From assembly GCA_030674875.1 (NCBI GenBank), contig JASXSU010000001.1, forward strand, positions 944,001-1,008,000: a stretch of DNA of 64,000 nt, given 5' to 3'. This DNA comes from Candidatus Endonucleibacter sp. (ex Gigantidas childressi) (GTDB taxonomy: Bacteria; Pseudomonadota; Gammaproteobacteria; Pseudomonadales; Endozoicomonadaceae). The notes beneath the pieces are model-generated. The model was not told the origin of the DNA. It did no database searches and saw only the letters and a program-made list of their open reading frames with translations. The position numbers and the translations under genes were made by a program. Shown here one piece after another: positions 55,901 through 64,000 of the stretch (its first letter is position 1; the number at the start of each line of letters is the position of its first letter).

Positions 55901-58396
55901 CTCCCACATAACATCAACCGCCTGCCCTTGACCTGTTGCCGTACCTGTTCGAGCACATAGGTCAAATGTTAATTTAACTGTATCACCTGCTTGAACATCT
56001 ACATTTTGATAAATATTTGATTCATCACCAACATTTCTTTCAAGCTCAAGAACTGTTCCACGATTATCGCCTGCGCCATACGTAGTATCAGGATTAGCTT
56101 CCATCATTCCGCCATTATTATCGGTTAGCCAACCACTTAATTGTGCATTAGCGCCGGAGCCTGTAATGTTATTATCACCAAGAGATGTAATGGTTTCGCC
56201 CACTTCCCCCATTGTCGAAGCAAGAGAAATATTAACTGCATCAGCAACCGCATCAACATGAATATATCTTGTTGCCTCAGTTATATCTATTCCATCTGAA
56301 ATATTATAATTAATAGCTACGTCACCATTGAAATTCTCAGAAGGTGTAAATGTCCAGGTATTATCTCCATTATCAACCAATATTCCGCTATCAACCGTTA
56401 AGTTTTCAACCGATAGGTTTGCACCCTCAGCATCAGTTGCGTTTGCTAAAATCTCTGCTTTAGTAATGATAATACTTGTGTCTTCTGCTGTATTGCTTAA
56501 AGAAACATCTGAAGAGATAATTGGCGCATCATTAGTGCCCGTAATGATAACTGTTATCTCTTCATCAGCTGACTCAGCATTGGTCGCTCCAGAGTTGTCT
56601 GTGGCTATAACATTATACTTCAGGACGATGGTTTGATCTTTACCCAAAAAGTCAAGGTTAACGTTTGTGTTGTAACTCCAACCTTCATTCGAAACAACAA
56701 AACCGTTCAAAAGGTTGGTGCTAATACTACTAGTAAGATCTCCTCCATTCCACGTGATACTAGTATCAGATTTACTAATCGTAACAGTATCTCCGCTATC
56801 TAACTCTGTGAAGCTAAGTGCGCCGGTAGTACTGAGAATGTCGGTGCCATCACCCTCAACTAGAGTTCCAGTGGTAGTAATCGAATCAATTACCGGCTGG
56901 TCGTTAGTGCCTGTAATCGTAACTGTTACTTCCTCTCCAGCCGACGCAGCATTTCCCGATCCAGAGTTATCAGTGCCTATAACATTATATTTCAGGATGA
57001 TGGTTTCATCTTCACCCAAAAAGTCAAGATTAGCGCTTGTGCTGTAACTCCAACCTGAATTAGAAATAACGAAGCCGCTCATAAGGCTGGCGCTAAGACT
57101 GCTAGTAAGGTCTCCACCATTCCACGTGATACTGGTATCAGATTTACTTACCGTTACAATATCTCCGCTATCCAACTCCGTGAAGCTAAGTGTACCAGTA
57201 GTGCTGAGACCGGTAGTGCTATTACTCTCTTCAAGAGTGCCGGATGCGTTAATCAAGTCAATTACTGGCTGATCGTTAGTTCCCGTGATAGTAATCGATA
57301 AAAAACTATTAGATGTTAACCCCCCGCTATCAGACATCTGATAACGAATTAATAAATCCATCACTTCGCCATCACCGAGATAATCAAAATCAGAGCCAAG
57401 AGCAAATAACACCTGATTATTACTAATACTTACCTCTCCCATTCCAACAAGAATATCGCCATTAGTATCAACAATATCAGTAGATAACAGAATAGAAGAA
57501 GAAGGGTTGTCATTGACATCAGCATCAGTATCATTAGCCAAAACATTTATTGTTAATGAACCATTTTCATCACTCGTGGCGACATCAGGATTAGCAACAG
57601 GAGCTTCATTAGCATTTTCAATATCTATAGTTATTGTTTTAAACGTAGTTAAAGGAGGGATACCATTATCTATTACTTTAATGCTTAAGTCGTAACTGTC
57701 TATATTTTCGTAATCTATTTCCCCCACCACAGTGATATCACCAGTTGCAGGGTTAATAGCAAAACGGCCATCGCTATTACCCCCGACTATAGCATAAACA
57801 TGTGACTGATCTTCGTCTAGATCTATTACCTTAACAGCACCTATAGTGAATGAACCATCACTTGGTACGTTCTCGTTTACAGTGAAGCTTTGACTTTGAA
57901 TAATTGGAAGGTTGTTAACTGGTATAGCAGGGAGATCACCTCTTAAATCGTCTTCAGTAAACTGACTCTCATCAATACCCACTACTCTATTGCTTTTATA
58001 AAAAACCTCATCCACATCCTTATCTGACCTCTCAATCAGGCTCTGGCTTGCCAGTCGATCTTTTTCAACTATCACTCCATCCTTTTCAGATGAGTCATTA
58101 GTTGAGAAATCATCAACTGGCTGATCAATACCATTACTATAATCTATCGAACTGATGCCAGCATCTAGATCAGACATTTCCAATAAGCGCTCTTGCTGTA
58201 GCCCAACAAGGATAGATTTATTGTTAATAAGACTTATTTTTATCGGGAAATCATAGCTATTTAAAACAGTCTCACCAACAAACACTGCGCCTCCTGCATT
58301 AACTATTCTAATTAAGCCATCACCACTGATAACCTCAACAGGTTCAGAGTCTTCTGAGATATGACCAATTACAAAATAATTACCATTTGAATTCAT
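52925..58396 (-). CDS. Gene E: VCBS/LamG type I secreted adhesin
   Basis: 1,823 aa from the ATG at 58396-58394, with a good GAAGGAG ribosome site; the upstream TTG (58426) is rejected. Order: N-terminal module (YFVIGHIS), linker, cadherin and 'VLANDTD' domains, two VCBS repeats (375-623), a cadherin-like repeat and a jelly-roll-like region (about 720-860, DVQAGDTVKLTFDL to GIGAVLDVITV). Further cadherin-like repeats, a LamG domain (about 1105-1265), the GTLIDG/helical domain (about 1405-1620) and the secretion domain (about 1700-1823) follow. Its middle third is almost the same as 3705-4915 of A, and its LamG part almost the same as F. The final residues (NKLLVDGSLQIDS) differ slightly from all other copies. 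The RTX nonapeptide is degenerate. Confidence 0.92.
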   Translation of the reverse strand: MNSNGNYFVIGHISEDSEPVEVISGDGLIRIVNAGGAVFVGETVLNSYDFPIKISLINNKSILVGLQQERLLEMSDLDAGISSIDYSNGIDQPVDDFSTNDSSEKDGVIVEKDRLASQSLIERSDKDVDEVFYKSNRVVGIDESQFTEDDLRGDLPAIPVNNLPIIQSQSFTVNENVPSDGSFTIGAVKVIDLDEDQSHVYAIVGGNSDGRFAINPATGDITVVGEIDYENIDSYDLSIKVIDNGIPPLTTFKTITIDIENANEAPVANPDVATSDENGSLTINVLANDTDADVNDNPSSSILLSTDIVDTNGDILVGMGEVSISNNQVLFALGSDFDYLGDGEVMDLLIRYQMSDSGGLTSNSFLSITITGTNDQPVIDLINASGTLEESNSTTGLSTTGTLSFTELDSGDIVTVSKSDTSITWNGGDLTSSLSASLMSGFVISNSGWSYSTSANLDFLGEDETIILKYNVIGTDNSGSGNAASAGEEVTVTITGTNDQPVIDSITTTGTLVEGDGTDILSTTGALSFTELDSGDTVTISKSDTSITWNGGDLTSSISTNLLNGFVVSNEGWSYNTNVNLDFLGKDQTIVLKYNVIATDNSGATNAESADEEITVIITGTNDAPIISSDVSLSNTAEDTSIIITKAEILANATDAEGANLSVENLTVDSGILVDNGDNTWTFTPSENFNGDVAINYNISDGIDITEATRYIHVDAVADAVNISLASTMGEVGETITSLGDNNITGSGANAQLSGWLTDNNGGMMEANPDTTYGAGDNRGTVLELERNVGDESNIYQNVDVQAGDTVKLTFDLCARTGTATGQGQAVDVMWEGVVVDTIVPNEVSWESYTYTFTATTDNPRLELNAPGSDGIGAVLDVITVQEIVSELLEGSALTVRLSTDLVDTDGSENITSVVMDGVLAGTIVSDGVNSVTVTEDGGEVDILGWDFSNLTITPDENFFGTFDVNVTATSTDANGTTAASTASTEFVISNINDGPEFSGSATANTDEDTSITLTQGDLLANATDEDGDALTASNVQVNGDNATVVDNGDGTFTVTPDANFSGELDLTFDVSDGELTTAGTMDLTINSINDGPVAMDDIDLVGTLQLTAAANLEIDSGLSNSTGFSTVSMWFKTDRAEGQLFGIDSYTGDGGHDRRITITSNGNISTYTWDGGTNFETLSTTGLNVADGEWHNFVYSLDGNDMHLYVDGSLAVTGNIGSSGFDWSDTMTIGRDVTGDIRDVKVFEDTGATAAEAKIIMDGDIPSSMTSNLKFAMNFSGDNPYYANGITVTKSGTPNTEDQFTHQANFDDNAISNFNVLANDSDLDGDTLSISGVSDAVDTNGNVIGTVTVVNIDGVDQVQFIGNAATVGLNDGEQLEASFTYTLSDGNGGADTATVKFLIKGNDNVGTLIDGVIDGVVYTTSSGITGLTDADGAFLFNNGDTITFSIGNIELGTITAEEAQSGQTFLQDIANVDRGDLNDHYLENMATFLQSLDSDEGDNIVITAEMHAKLEESKLDLHTASEEEVKALVESIGKEFVSEEDAMEHVQEMLEKYTDMQSDDFDAHTDDSLTTARLGTLPVVGVNYTTSSGITGITNTDGSFSFNIGDEITFSNANGQEIASIAAEHIGSDKLITMQELLTHAPDMQTQGNEAGTLFIANDDREVIFTDADLFSDNNLVPQTSIDDVDNAGANSLLTDSGTVPDLFSTNHDNISVSGGASIYTFDLNAAVTPENKTSFSVSDFNIDEGDVLLLGDLMVDEDNSLEQLLDFSTSSSETVINIRDFAGGDVTSQVTLDNVDLSVYGNTDAEIINKLLVDGSLQIDS
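56527..57271 (-). repeat. VCBS array of gene E: 2 units of 372 bp
   Basis: 744 bp equals 2 x 372. The first unit is close to A and B units; the second is diverged (DTVTISKSDTSITW, SISTNLLNGFVV) and resembles the last unit of A. Confidence 0.93.
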
Positions 58397-58400
58397 AGAG

Positions 58401-58407
58401 CTCCTTC
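58401..58407 (-). promoter_or_regulatory. Ribosome site that sets the start of gene E
   Basis: GAAGGAG, the best Shine-Dalgarno match in the locus, lies 4 bases before the ATG at 58396. Confidence 0.65.
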
Positions 58408-58613
58408 CCAGCAATAACAATAACAATTTTTATTTTTATTTATCTTCCCTTAACAGCATGATAATTATTAGCTGCTCTCACCTTCAACGACAATAGGTAC
58501 AAATGTATGTTTTTTGTATTTTCAGAATATCCTCTTTATAATGTCGGCCGAACCAGTGATTTTATTACAATGCGGATTCAAATCTGTATTTCGTCTACTA
58601 CGCTAACAAAGGA

Positions 58614-58658
58614 CACAGTATTCACAGTATTCACAGTATTCACAGTATTCACAGTATT
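58614..58658. repeat. Five tandem 9-bp repeats upstream of gene E
   Basis: Five perfect copies of 'cacagtatt' at the position homologous to the seven-copy tract at 52598-52660. Confidence 0.95.
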
Positions 58659-58924
58659 TAATTTATTCGAGTACGCAGTAGTCTGCTGGGGGTGAGTGAA
58701 GGCAATCAACAACTTAGCACTTTTAAGATAGAGTGGGGGGTATGCAAACATCAACCCTACGTTCCTAAAACTCAAGATCACAAAATAGTTTATCTTGGCA
58801 CCACTTAGCTAGAGCTAACTTTTTATAAAGATTACCAAGTAGTCACTTGATTCACAGTGAGAGCTACAACCTGCTAACAATTGGCTATCAACCCATCTCC
58901 AACTATCTTAGTTATTGTGGGAAT

Positions 58925-61900
58925 CTAAGAATCTATTTGTAAATTTCCGTCATCTAGCAATTTATTAATAATTTCAGCGTCTGTATTACCATAAACTGAA
59001 AGATCAACATTATCTAACGTAACCTGCCTAGTTACATCACCACCTGCAACATCTCTAATATTAATGACTGTTTCACTACTACTAATAGAAAAGTCTAGCA
59101 ACTGTTCAAGACTATTGTCTTCATCAACCATAAGGTCACCTAGCAATAACACATCACCTTCATCAATATTAAAGTCAGATACAGAAAAACTAGTTTTATT
59201 TTCAGGAGTTACTGCCGCATTAAGATCAAAGGTATATATTGATGCACCGCCAGATACCGAAATATTATCATGATTAGTACTAAATAAATCAGGGACTGTA
59301 CCACTATCGGCGAGTAGGCTATTTGCACCTGCATTATCAACATCGTCAATACTTGTTTGCGGAACAAGATTATTATCAGAAAACAGATCTGCGTCAGTAA
59401 AAATCACTTCTCTATCGTCATTTGCTATAAACAAAGTGCCAGCTTCATTTCCTTGAGTTTGCATATCTGGCGCGTGAGTTAATAGCTCTTGCATTGTAAT
59501 GAGTTTATCACTACCAATATGTTCTGCTGCAATAGATGCTATTTCTTGCCCGTTAGCATTACTAAAGGTGATCTCATCACCAATATTAAAGCTAAATGAA
59601 CCATCAGTATTTGTGATGCCTGTAATTCCTGAGCTGGTTGTGTAATTTACGCCTACCACTGGCAATGTACCCAGTACTGCTATTGTGAGCGAATCGTCGG
59701 TATGCGCGTCAAAGTCATCACTTTGCATATCGGTGTATTTCTCTAGCATTTCTTGAACATGCTCCATAGCATCTTCTTCACTAACAAACTCTTTACCAAT
59801 GCTTTCAACCAAGGCTTTCACTTCCTCTTCTGAAGCAGTGTGAAGATTAAGCTCTAAGTCTTCAAGTTTTGTATGTATTTCAGCGGTGATAACAATGTTA
59901 TCACCCTCATCACTATCAAGTGATTGTAAGAATGTCGCCATGTTTTCAAGGTAGTGATCGTTCAAATCACCACGGTCAACATCGGCAATATCTTGTAAGA
60001 ATGTTTGACCGCTTTGAGCTTCTTCTGCCGTAATACTACCTAGTTCAACATTACCGATTGAGAAGGTGATCGTATCGCCATCATTAAATTGGAATCCACC
60101 ATTTTCATCGGTCATTCCTGTTAATCCAGATGATGTCTCGTAGAAGATCCCTTCGATAACCCCATCAATTAAGGTACCGCTGTTTGGTGTGGTTGTCACA
60201 TTAAGATCAACCGTTGCTGTATCCGTTCCACCGTTTCCATCTGAAATAGTATATTCAAATGATGCATCACCGATATAACCATTGTCAGGTGTAAAGATAA
60301 CATCGGTGCTGGTTACTGTTGTATTTAAATCACCTACAATCGTGGCTGAGTTTCCGAATGTTGCCGTGTCTTTAAGAACATCATCTCCTTCAGTTTTAAG
60401 TTCAAGAAGCAGATTATTACCACTACTGATACTGATATCACTAATACTACCTGTAAAGTAATCTCCCATAACATCGTCGTCCCAGTCACCACCAATAATC
60501 GCACGATCGGAGGTGGTCATTGGCAGAGTTAAAGTCTCTGGTACAGTATGTTCAACACCGTCAATAATAACTATAGGACTTTGACCGTTTACAGCAGTAA
60601 CAGATATTGTATGTGGCTTTCCATCGTTAAGACCACCATCTCCAATCTTTATAGCATTTACATTATCATCCATTATACCAACTTCACCGTCTTCAGTGAT
60701 TGATATTCTTATCATATTTGCACTGCCATTTGGATCCGTGATCATAAACAATACATTCGTATGAATACCAGCAGAAACATCGGTCGTTGAGAATGTAGCT
60801 TCAAAAGTAATACCATCAGAAGCAGTGACATCGTTCATTACGCTACCTACATCAATGTAATCATTTCCGTCCAAATTAATGCTCTTATTATCAATCAACT
60901 CAACCGTTCCGTGTGTATTAGCTGTTGCTGTAACTTCTGTAATGCTTAGTGTATCTCCATCAGCATCAATATCATTCGCAAGTAAAGAAGCTGTAGTAAA
61001 TCTTACAGGTTCATCGCCATTTCCAACTATACTAGTATCTTCTACAAAAATAGGAATGTCATTTACAGAATCAATAGTTAAATTAATTTCTTGTGTAACA
61101 ACCACTCCATCAAGGTCAGTGACACTTAAATTTACAGTAGCAGCTCCATTGTAATTCGCATCTGGTGTATAAGTTACATTTCCATCAGCATCAAGACTCA
61201 ATATTCCGTGCTCTGCCGTACTTCCTGCTAACGAAACATCACCTTCAATATCAGAAACAACGGCAATAACATGTGAAATATCTTCTGTTCCTGTATTATC
61301 AACAGAGCTGATTACTGGCGCATCATTGACCGAAGCAACCGTTAAATCAACGCCACTTGGAAGGGTTGTTGTTCCATCGCTAACATCAAATGTCAACTCA
61401 ATTTTTCCGTGGAATGCTGCGTTAGGTGTAACCGTATAAGTCCCATTTCCATTATCAACAACTGTCGCATCTGTCCCATTAACTTGAATGTTGGACGCTA
61501 CTAATAAATCACCGTCCACATCACTTGAATTAACAATTAAATCTGCTTGTGTAAGAATTAATGTATTATCCTCGTCAACGGTTGCGTCAATTGGTGCTGA
61601 AATAACGAGTTTATCATCGACTGGATTAACCATTAAATTAATGGTGCTTACAGTAGTTAATGCACCATCTGAAACATCAAAGCTCAATGCTAGATCGCCG
61701 TTGAAATTTTCACTTGTTGTAACTGTGAATGTGCCATCAAGGTTATCAACAATAGTTACATCAGGATTATTTATTTGAACATTTGAAGCGGTTAAAGTAT
61801 CGCCATCAGCGTCTGTTGCATGGGCAAGTAGATCTGCTTGTGTCAGTGTAATACTTATATCTTCATCCGTGTTTGCTTCTACATTTTGTGTAACAACAGG

Positions 61901-64000
61901 CGTTCCTGTATTATCATTTCCCTTTATTAAAAATTTAACTGTTGCTGTATCTGCTCCCCCATTACCATCTGAAAGAGTGTAAGTGAAACTTGCTTCAAGT
62001 TGCTCTCCATCATTAAGTCCAACTGTTGCTGCGTTTCCGATGAATTGAACTTGATCAACACCGTCAACATTTACAACCGTTACCGTTCCGATTACATTCC
62101 CATTAGTATCAACAACATCTGAAACACTAGATATTGATAATGTATCACCATCTAGATCGCTATCATTCGCAAGAACATTGAAATTACTTGTGGCATTATC
62201 TTCAACAGTTCCCTGATGAGTAAACTGATCTTCTGTATTTGGTCCTCCAACTCTAACTACACTTATTCCACTTGCCTCATAAGGATCATTACCAGTAAAA
62301 TCCATTAGAAATTTAAGATCATTTGTCATTGATGAAGGTATATCTCCATCCATTATAATTTTTGCTTCTGCTGCCGTTGCTCCTGTATCTTCAAAGACTT
62401 TAACATCTCTAATATCTCCAGTAACATCCTGACCAATAGTCATTGTATCAGACCAATCAAAGCCAGAACTACCTATATTACCTGTAACAGCTAACGAGCC
62501 ATCAACATAGAGATGCATATAATTTCCATCCAAACTATATACAAAATTATGCCATTCACCATCCGCTACATTAAGTCCTGTGGTGCTAAGTGTTTCAAAA
62601 TTTGTACCACCATCCCAAGTATAAGCCGATATATTACCATTTGAGGTAATAGTAATGCGTCTATCATGCCCTCCATCTCCAGTATACGAATCTATACCAA
62701 ATAGTTGACCTTCTGCTCTATCTGTTTTAAACCACATTGATACCGTACTGAATCCTGTGCTATTTGAAAGCCCAGAGTCTATCTCAAGATTAGCGGCAGC
62801 AGTTAATTGTAATGTACCGACTAAATCAATATCATCCATAGCAACTGGACCATCATTAATAGAATTAATGGTTAAATCCATTGTACCAGCCGTTGTAAGT
62901 TCACCGTCAGAAACATCAAATGTTAAATCTAATTCTCCACTAAAGTTAGCATCAGGAGTTACCGTAAATGTTCCATCTCCATTATCAACAACGGTTGCAT
63001 TATCACCATTAACTTGAACATTTGAAGCAGTAAGTGCATCACCATCTAGATCCGTCGCTTTAGCCAACAAATCACCTTGTGTTAAAGTTATACTTGTATC
63101 TTCATCTGTATTTGCCGTGGCAGGTCCAGAGAATTCCGCAGCATCATTAGTAGGTGCAAAAAACACTTTAACTGTTTCAGAAGTTGTATTTGTATCGCCA
63201 TTGCTTGACTCTGTTGTTATTGTGTCAACGGTAAGCGTTACTAAGCCATTAAAATCTTCATTTGGAATAACCTTTAACGAAGTAACATCAGAATTGTCAA
63301 TTGACCAAGTTCCATCTCCATTATTTGTTCCGTGAGATAGGCTAACATCATCAGGCACATTTGAAATAGTGACTGACATAGTTTCACTTCCATCAGCATC
63401 TATTAAATTTACTGTTAAATTAAGTGAAACATCACCACCATCTTCTGTTGCTAAAATATCCATGTCATCTGCACTTGCAGAAATAGTTATATTATCAATA
63501 CCCCAAGATTCATCTAATACTCCGGCGTCAAGATTTGATTTAAAGCCCAAATTTATTGTTTTTGCACCATCTACTATTGGCACTGTTATTGTAAATTCGT
63601 GGGATTGACCGTATTCGCCCGCTCCTGCGTGTCCTGAGTTAGAAACTATACCGTCCGTTCCATGAACTACTTGACCAACAATATTTCCATCACCATCAAC
63701 TAATACTGCTGTGCCAACATCATCATTATCATTAGTTCCACCTTTACCTTTATGAGTAAGTGTTATAGATGTATATTCTTCACCATTAATTACAATAGTA
63801 AAGTCCTCACCATCCCAGGTGTTTATTTCATGCATTGTGAATGTAATGCTAACTTCATCAAGTCCCTGTGGAACATCATAATCTTTAGAAATTGTGCCTG
63901 CTCCATTAGCGAACTCCCCAAGCATATCTCCCGCGCCAAAGCTCCCACTATCACTTGTTGTTGAAGAACTCCAACCATTTGAACCCGCTTCAAAATTATC
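58925..64000 (-). CDS. Gene F: cadherin-like/LamG type I secreted adhesin, N-terminus beyond window
   Basis: 1,691 residues are visible and the frame is open to base 64000; the ATG at 63925 is internal (DNFEAGSNGWSS continues upstream). Visible order: a jelly-roll-like domain (DNFEAGSNGW to WGIDNITISA, with YEINTWDGEDF-like sequence), a cadherin-like repeat, a LamG domain (about 62815-62330), several cadherin-like repeats (TDEDxSITLTQADLLxxATDxDGD), a second LamG domain (about 60880-60420), the GTLIDG/helical domain (from about 60180) and the type I secretion domain (about 59300-58925). The RTX nonapeptide is degenerate, as in D and E. VCBS repeats and the N-terminal module, if present, lie outside the window. 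Confidence 0.9.
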   Translation of the reverse strand, partial: DNFEAGSNGWSSSTTSDSGSFGAGDMLGEFANGAGTISKDYDVPQGLDEVSITFTMHEINTWDGEDFTIVINGEEYTSITLTHKGKGGTNDNDDVGTAVLVDGDGNIVGQVVHGTDGIVSNSGHAGAGEYGQSHEFTITVPIVDGAKTINLGFKSNLDAGVLDESWGIDNITISASADDMDILATEDGGDVSLNLTVNLIDADGSETMSVTISNVPDDVSLSHGTNNGDGTWSIDNSDVTSLKVIPNEDFNGLVTLTVDTITTESSNGDTNTTSETVKVFFAPTNDAAEFSGPATANTDEDTSITLTQGDLLAKATDLDGDALTASNVQVNGDNATVVDNGDGTFTVTPDANFSGELDLTFDVSDGELTTAGTMDLTINSINDGPVAMDDIDLVGTLQLTAAANLEIDSGLSNSTGFSTVSMWFKTDRAEGQLFGIDSYTGDGGHDRRITITSNGNISAYTWDGGTNFETLSTTGLNVADGEWHNFVYSLDGNYMHLYVDGSLAVTGNIGSSGFDWSDTMTIGQDVTGDIRDVKVFEDTGATAAEAKIIMDGDIPSSMTNDLKFLMDFTGNDPYEASGISVVRVGGPNTEDQFTHQGTVEDNATSNFNVLANDSDLDGDTLSISSVSDVVDTNGNVIGTVTVVNVDGVDQVQFIGNAATVGLNDGEQLEASFTYTLSDGNGGADTATVKFLIKGNDNTGTPVVTQNVEANTDEDISITLTQADLLAHATDADGDTLTASNVQINNPDVTIVDNLDGTFTVTTSENFNGDLALSFDVSDGALTTVSTINLMVNPVDDKLVISAPIDATVDEDNTLILTQADLIVNSSDVDGDLLVASNIQVNGTDATVVDNGNGTYTVTPNAAFHGKIELTFDVSDGTTTLPSGVDLTVASVNDAPVISSVDNTGTEDISHVIAVVSDIEGDVSLAGSTAEHGILSLDADGNVTYTPDANYNGAATVNLSVTDLDGVVVTQEINLTIDSVNDIPIFVEDTSIVGNGDEPVRFTTASLLANDIDADGDTLSITEVTATANTHGTVELIDNKSINLDGNDYIDVGSVMNDVTASDGITFEATFSTTDVSAGIHTNVLFMITDPNGSANMIRISITEDGEVGIMDDNVNAIKIGDGGLNDGKPHTISVTAVNGQSPIVIIDGVEHTVPETLTLPMTTSDRAIIGGDWDDDVMGDYFTGSISDISISSGNNLLLELKTEGDDVLKDTATFGNSATIVGDLNTTVTSTDVIFTPDNGYIGDASFEYTISDGNGGTDTATVDLNVTTTPNSGTLIDGVIEGIFYETSSGLTGMTDENGGFQFNDGDTITFSIGNVELGSITAEEAQSGQTFLQDIADVDRGDLNDHYLENMATFLQSLDSDEGDNIVITAEIHTKLEDLELNLHTASEEEVKALVESIGKEFVSEEDAMEHVQEMLEKYTDMQSDDFDAHTDDSLTIAVLGTLPVVGVNYTTSSGITGITNTDGSFSFNIGDEITFSNANGQEIASIAAEHIGSDKLITMQELLTHAPDMQTQGNEAGTLFIANDDREVIFTDADLFSDNNLVPQTSIDDVDNAGANSLLADSGTVPDLFSTNHDNISVSGGASIYTFDLNAAVTPENKTSFSVSDFNIDEGDVLLLGDLMVDEDNSLEQLLDFSISSSETVINIRDVAGGDVTRQVTLDNVDLSVYGNTDAEIINKLLDDGNLQIDS

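Larger units (their letters stand above)
58397..58924. other. E/F spacer: leader of E with 9-bp repeats and conserved tail of F
   Basis: 528 bp that match the D/E spacer almost base for base except for the number of 9-bp repeats and scattered substitutions. No credible gene. No clear terminator: the TTAGC/GCTAA hairpin near 58805-58820 has no T-run. Confidence 0.7.

Overview
The window is almost entirely one locus: six consecutive minus-strand genes (here A to F, left to right) for very large, repeat-rich, secreted surface proteins of the VCBS/cadherin-like adhesin type. A runs off the left edge and F off the right. DNA is AT-rich. The protein architecture (retention-like N-terminus, VCBS and cadherin-like repeats, LamG or F5/8C lectin-like domains, VCA0849-type type I secretion C-terminus) is typical of marine or aquatic Gammaproteobacteria. 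I cannot name the genus. There are no housekeeping genes, tRNAs, rRNAs or CRISPR arrays, and no secretion apparatus genes.

Layout: A (<1-10407, C-terminus missing); a 1.1 kb spacer holding a decayed IS4-type transposase; B (33329 down to 11525, about 7,270 codons if read through, split by a one-base insertion at 14894-14895); IS30-family copy 1 (33570-34767); C (46250-34782, 3,822 aa); IS30-family copy 2 (46490-47689); D (52380-47704, 1,558 aa); spacer with seven 9-bp repeats; E (58396-52925, 1,823 aa); spacer with five 9-bp repeats; F (>64000-58925, N-terminus missing).

The proteins share ends and differ in the middle. Where the N-terminus is visible (A-E) it carries the same ~80-residue module, a polar linker, a cadherin domain and a 'VLANDTD' domain. 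VCBS repeats of 124 aa follow: 12 in A, 24 (plus 6 of a 127-aa type) in B, 1 (plus 4) in C, 3 in D, 2 in E. After that the proteins diverge. B and C carry Ig-like blocks alternating with a SPRY-like beta-sandwich module, then F5/8C domains. A, D, E and F carry tandem cadherin-like repeats and LamG domains; D, E and F also end in a GTLIDG/helical domain. B to F all end in the same type I secretion signal.

The locus shows many signs of active rearrangement: mosaic gene heads, shared interior cassettes, copy-number variation and higher-order structure in the VCBS arrays, co-duplicated IS elements, a 25-bp micro-inversion between the two transposase genes, and a frameshift that would remove the secretion signal from B. 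The most interesting reading is a tandem reservoir of giant adhesins diversifying by recombination. That is an inference from one sequence; no population or expression data are available here.
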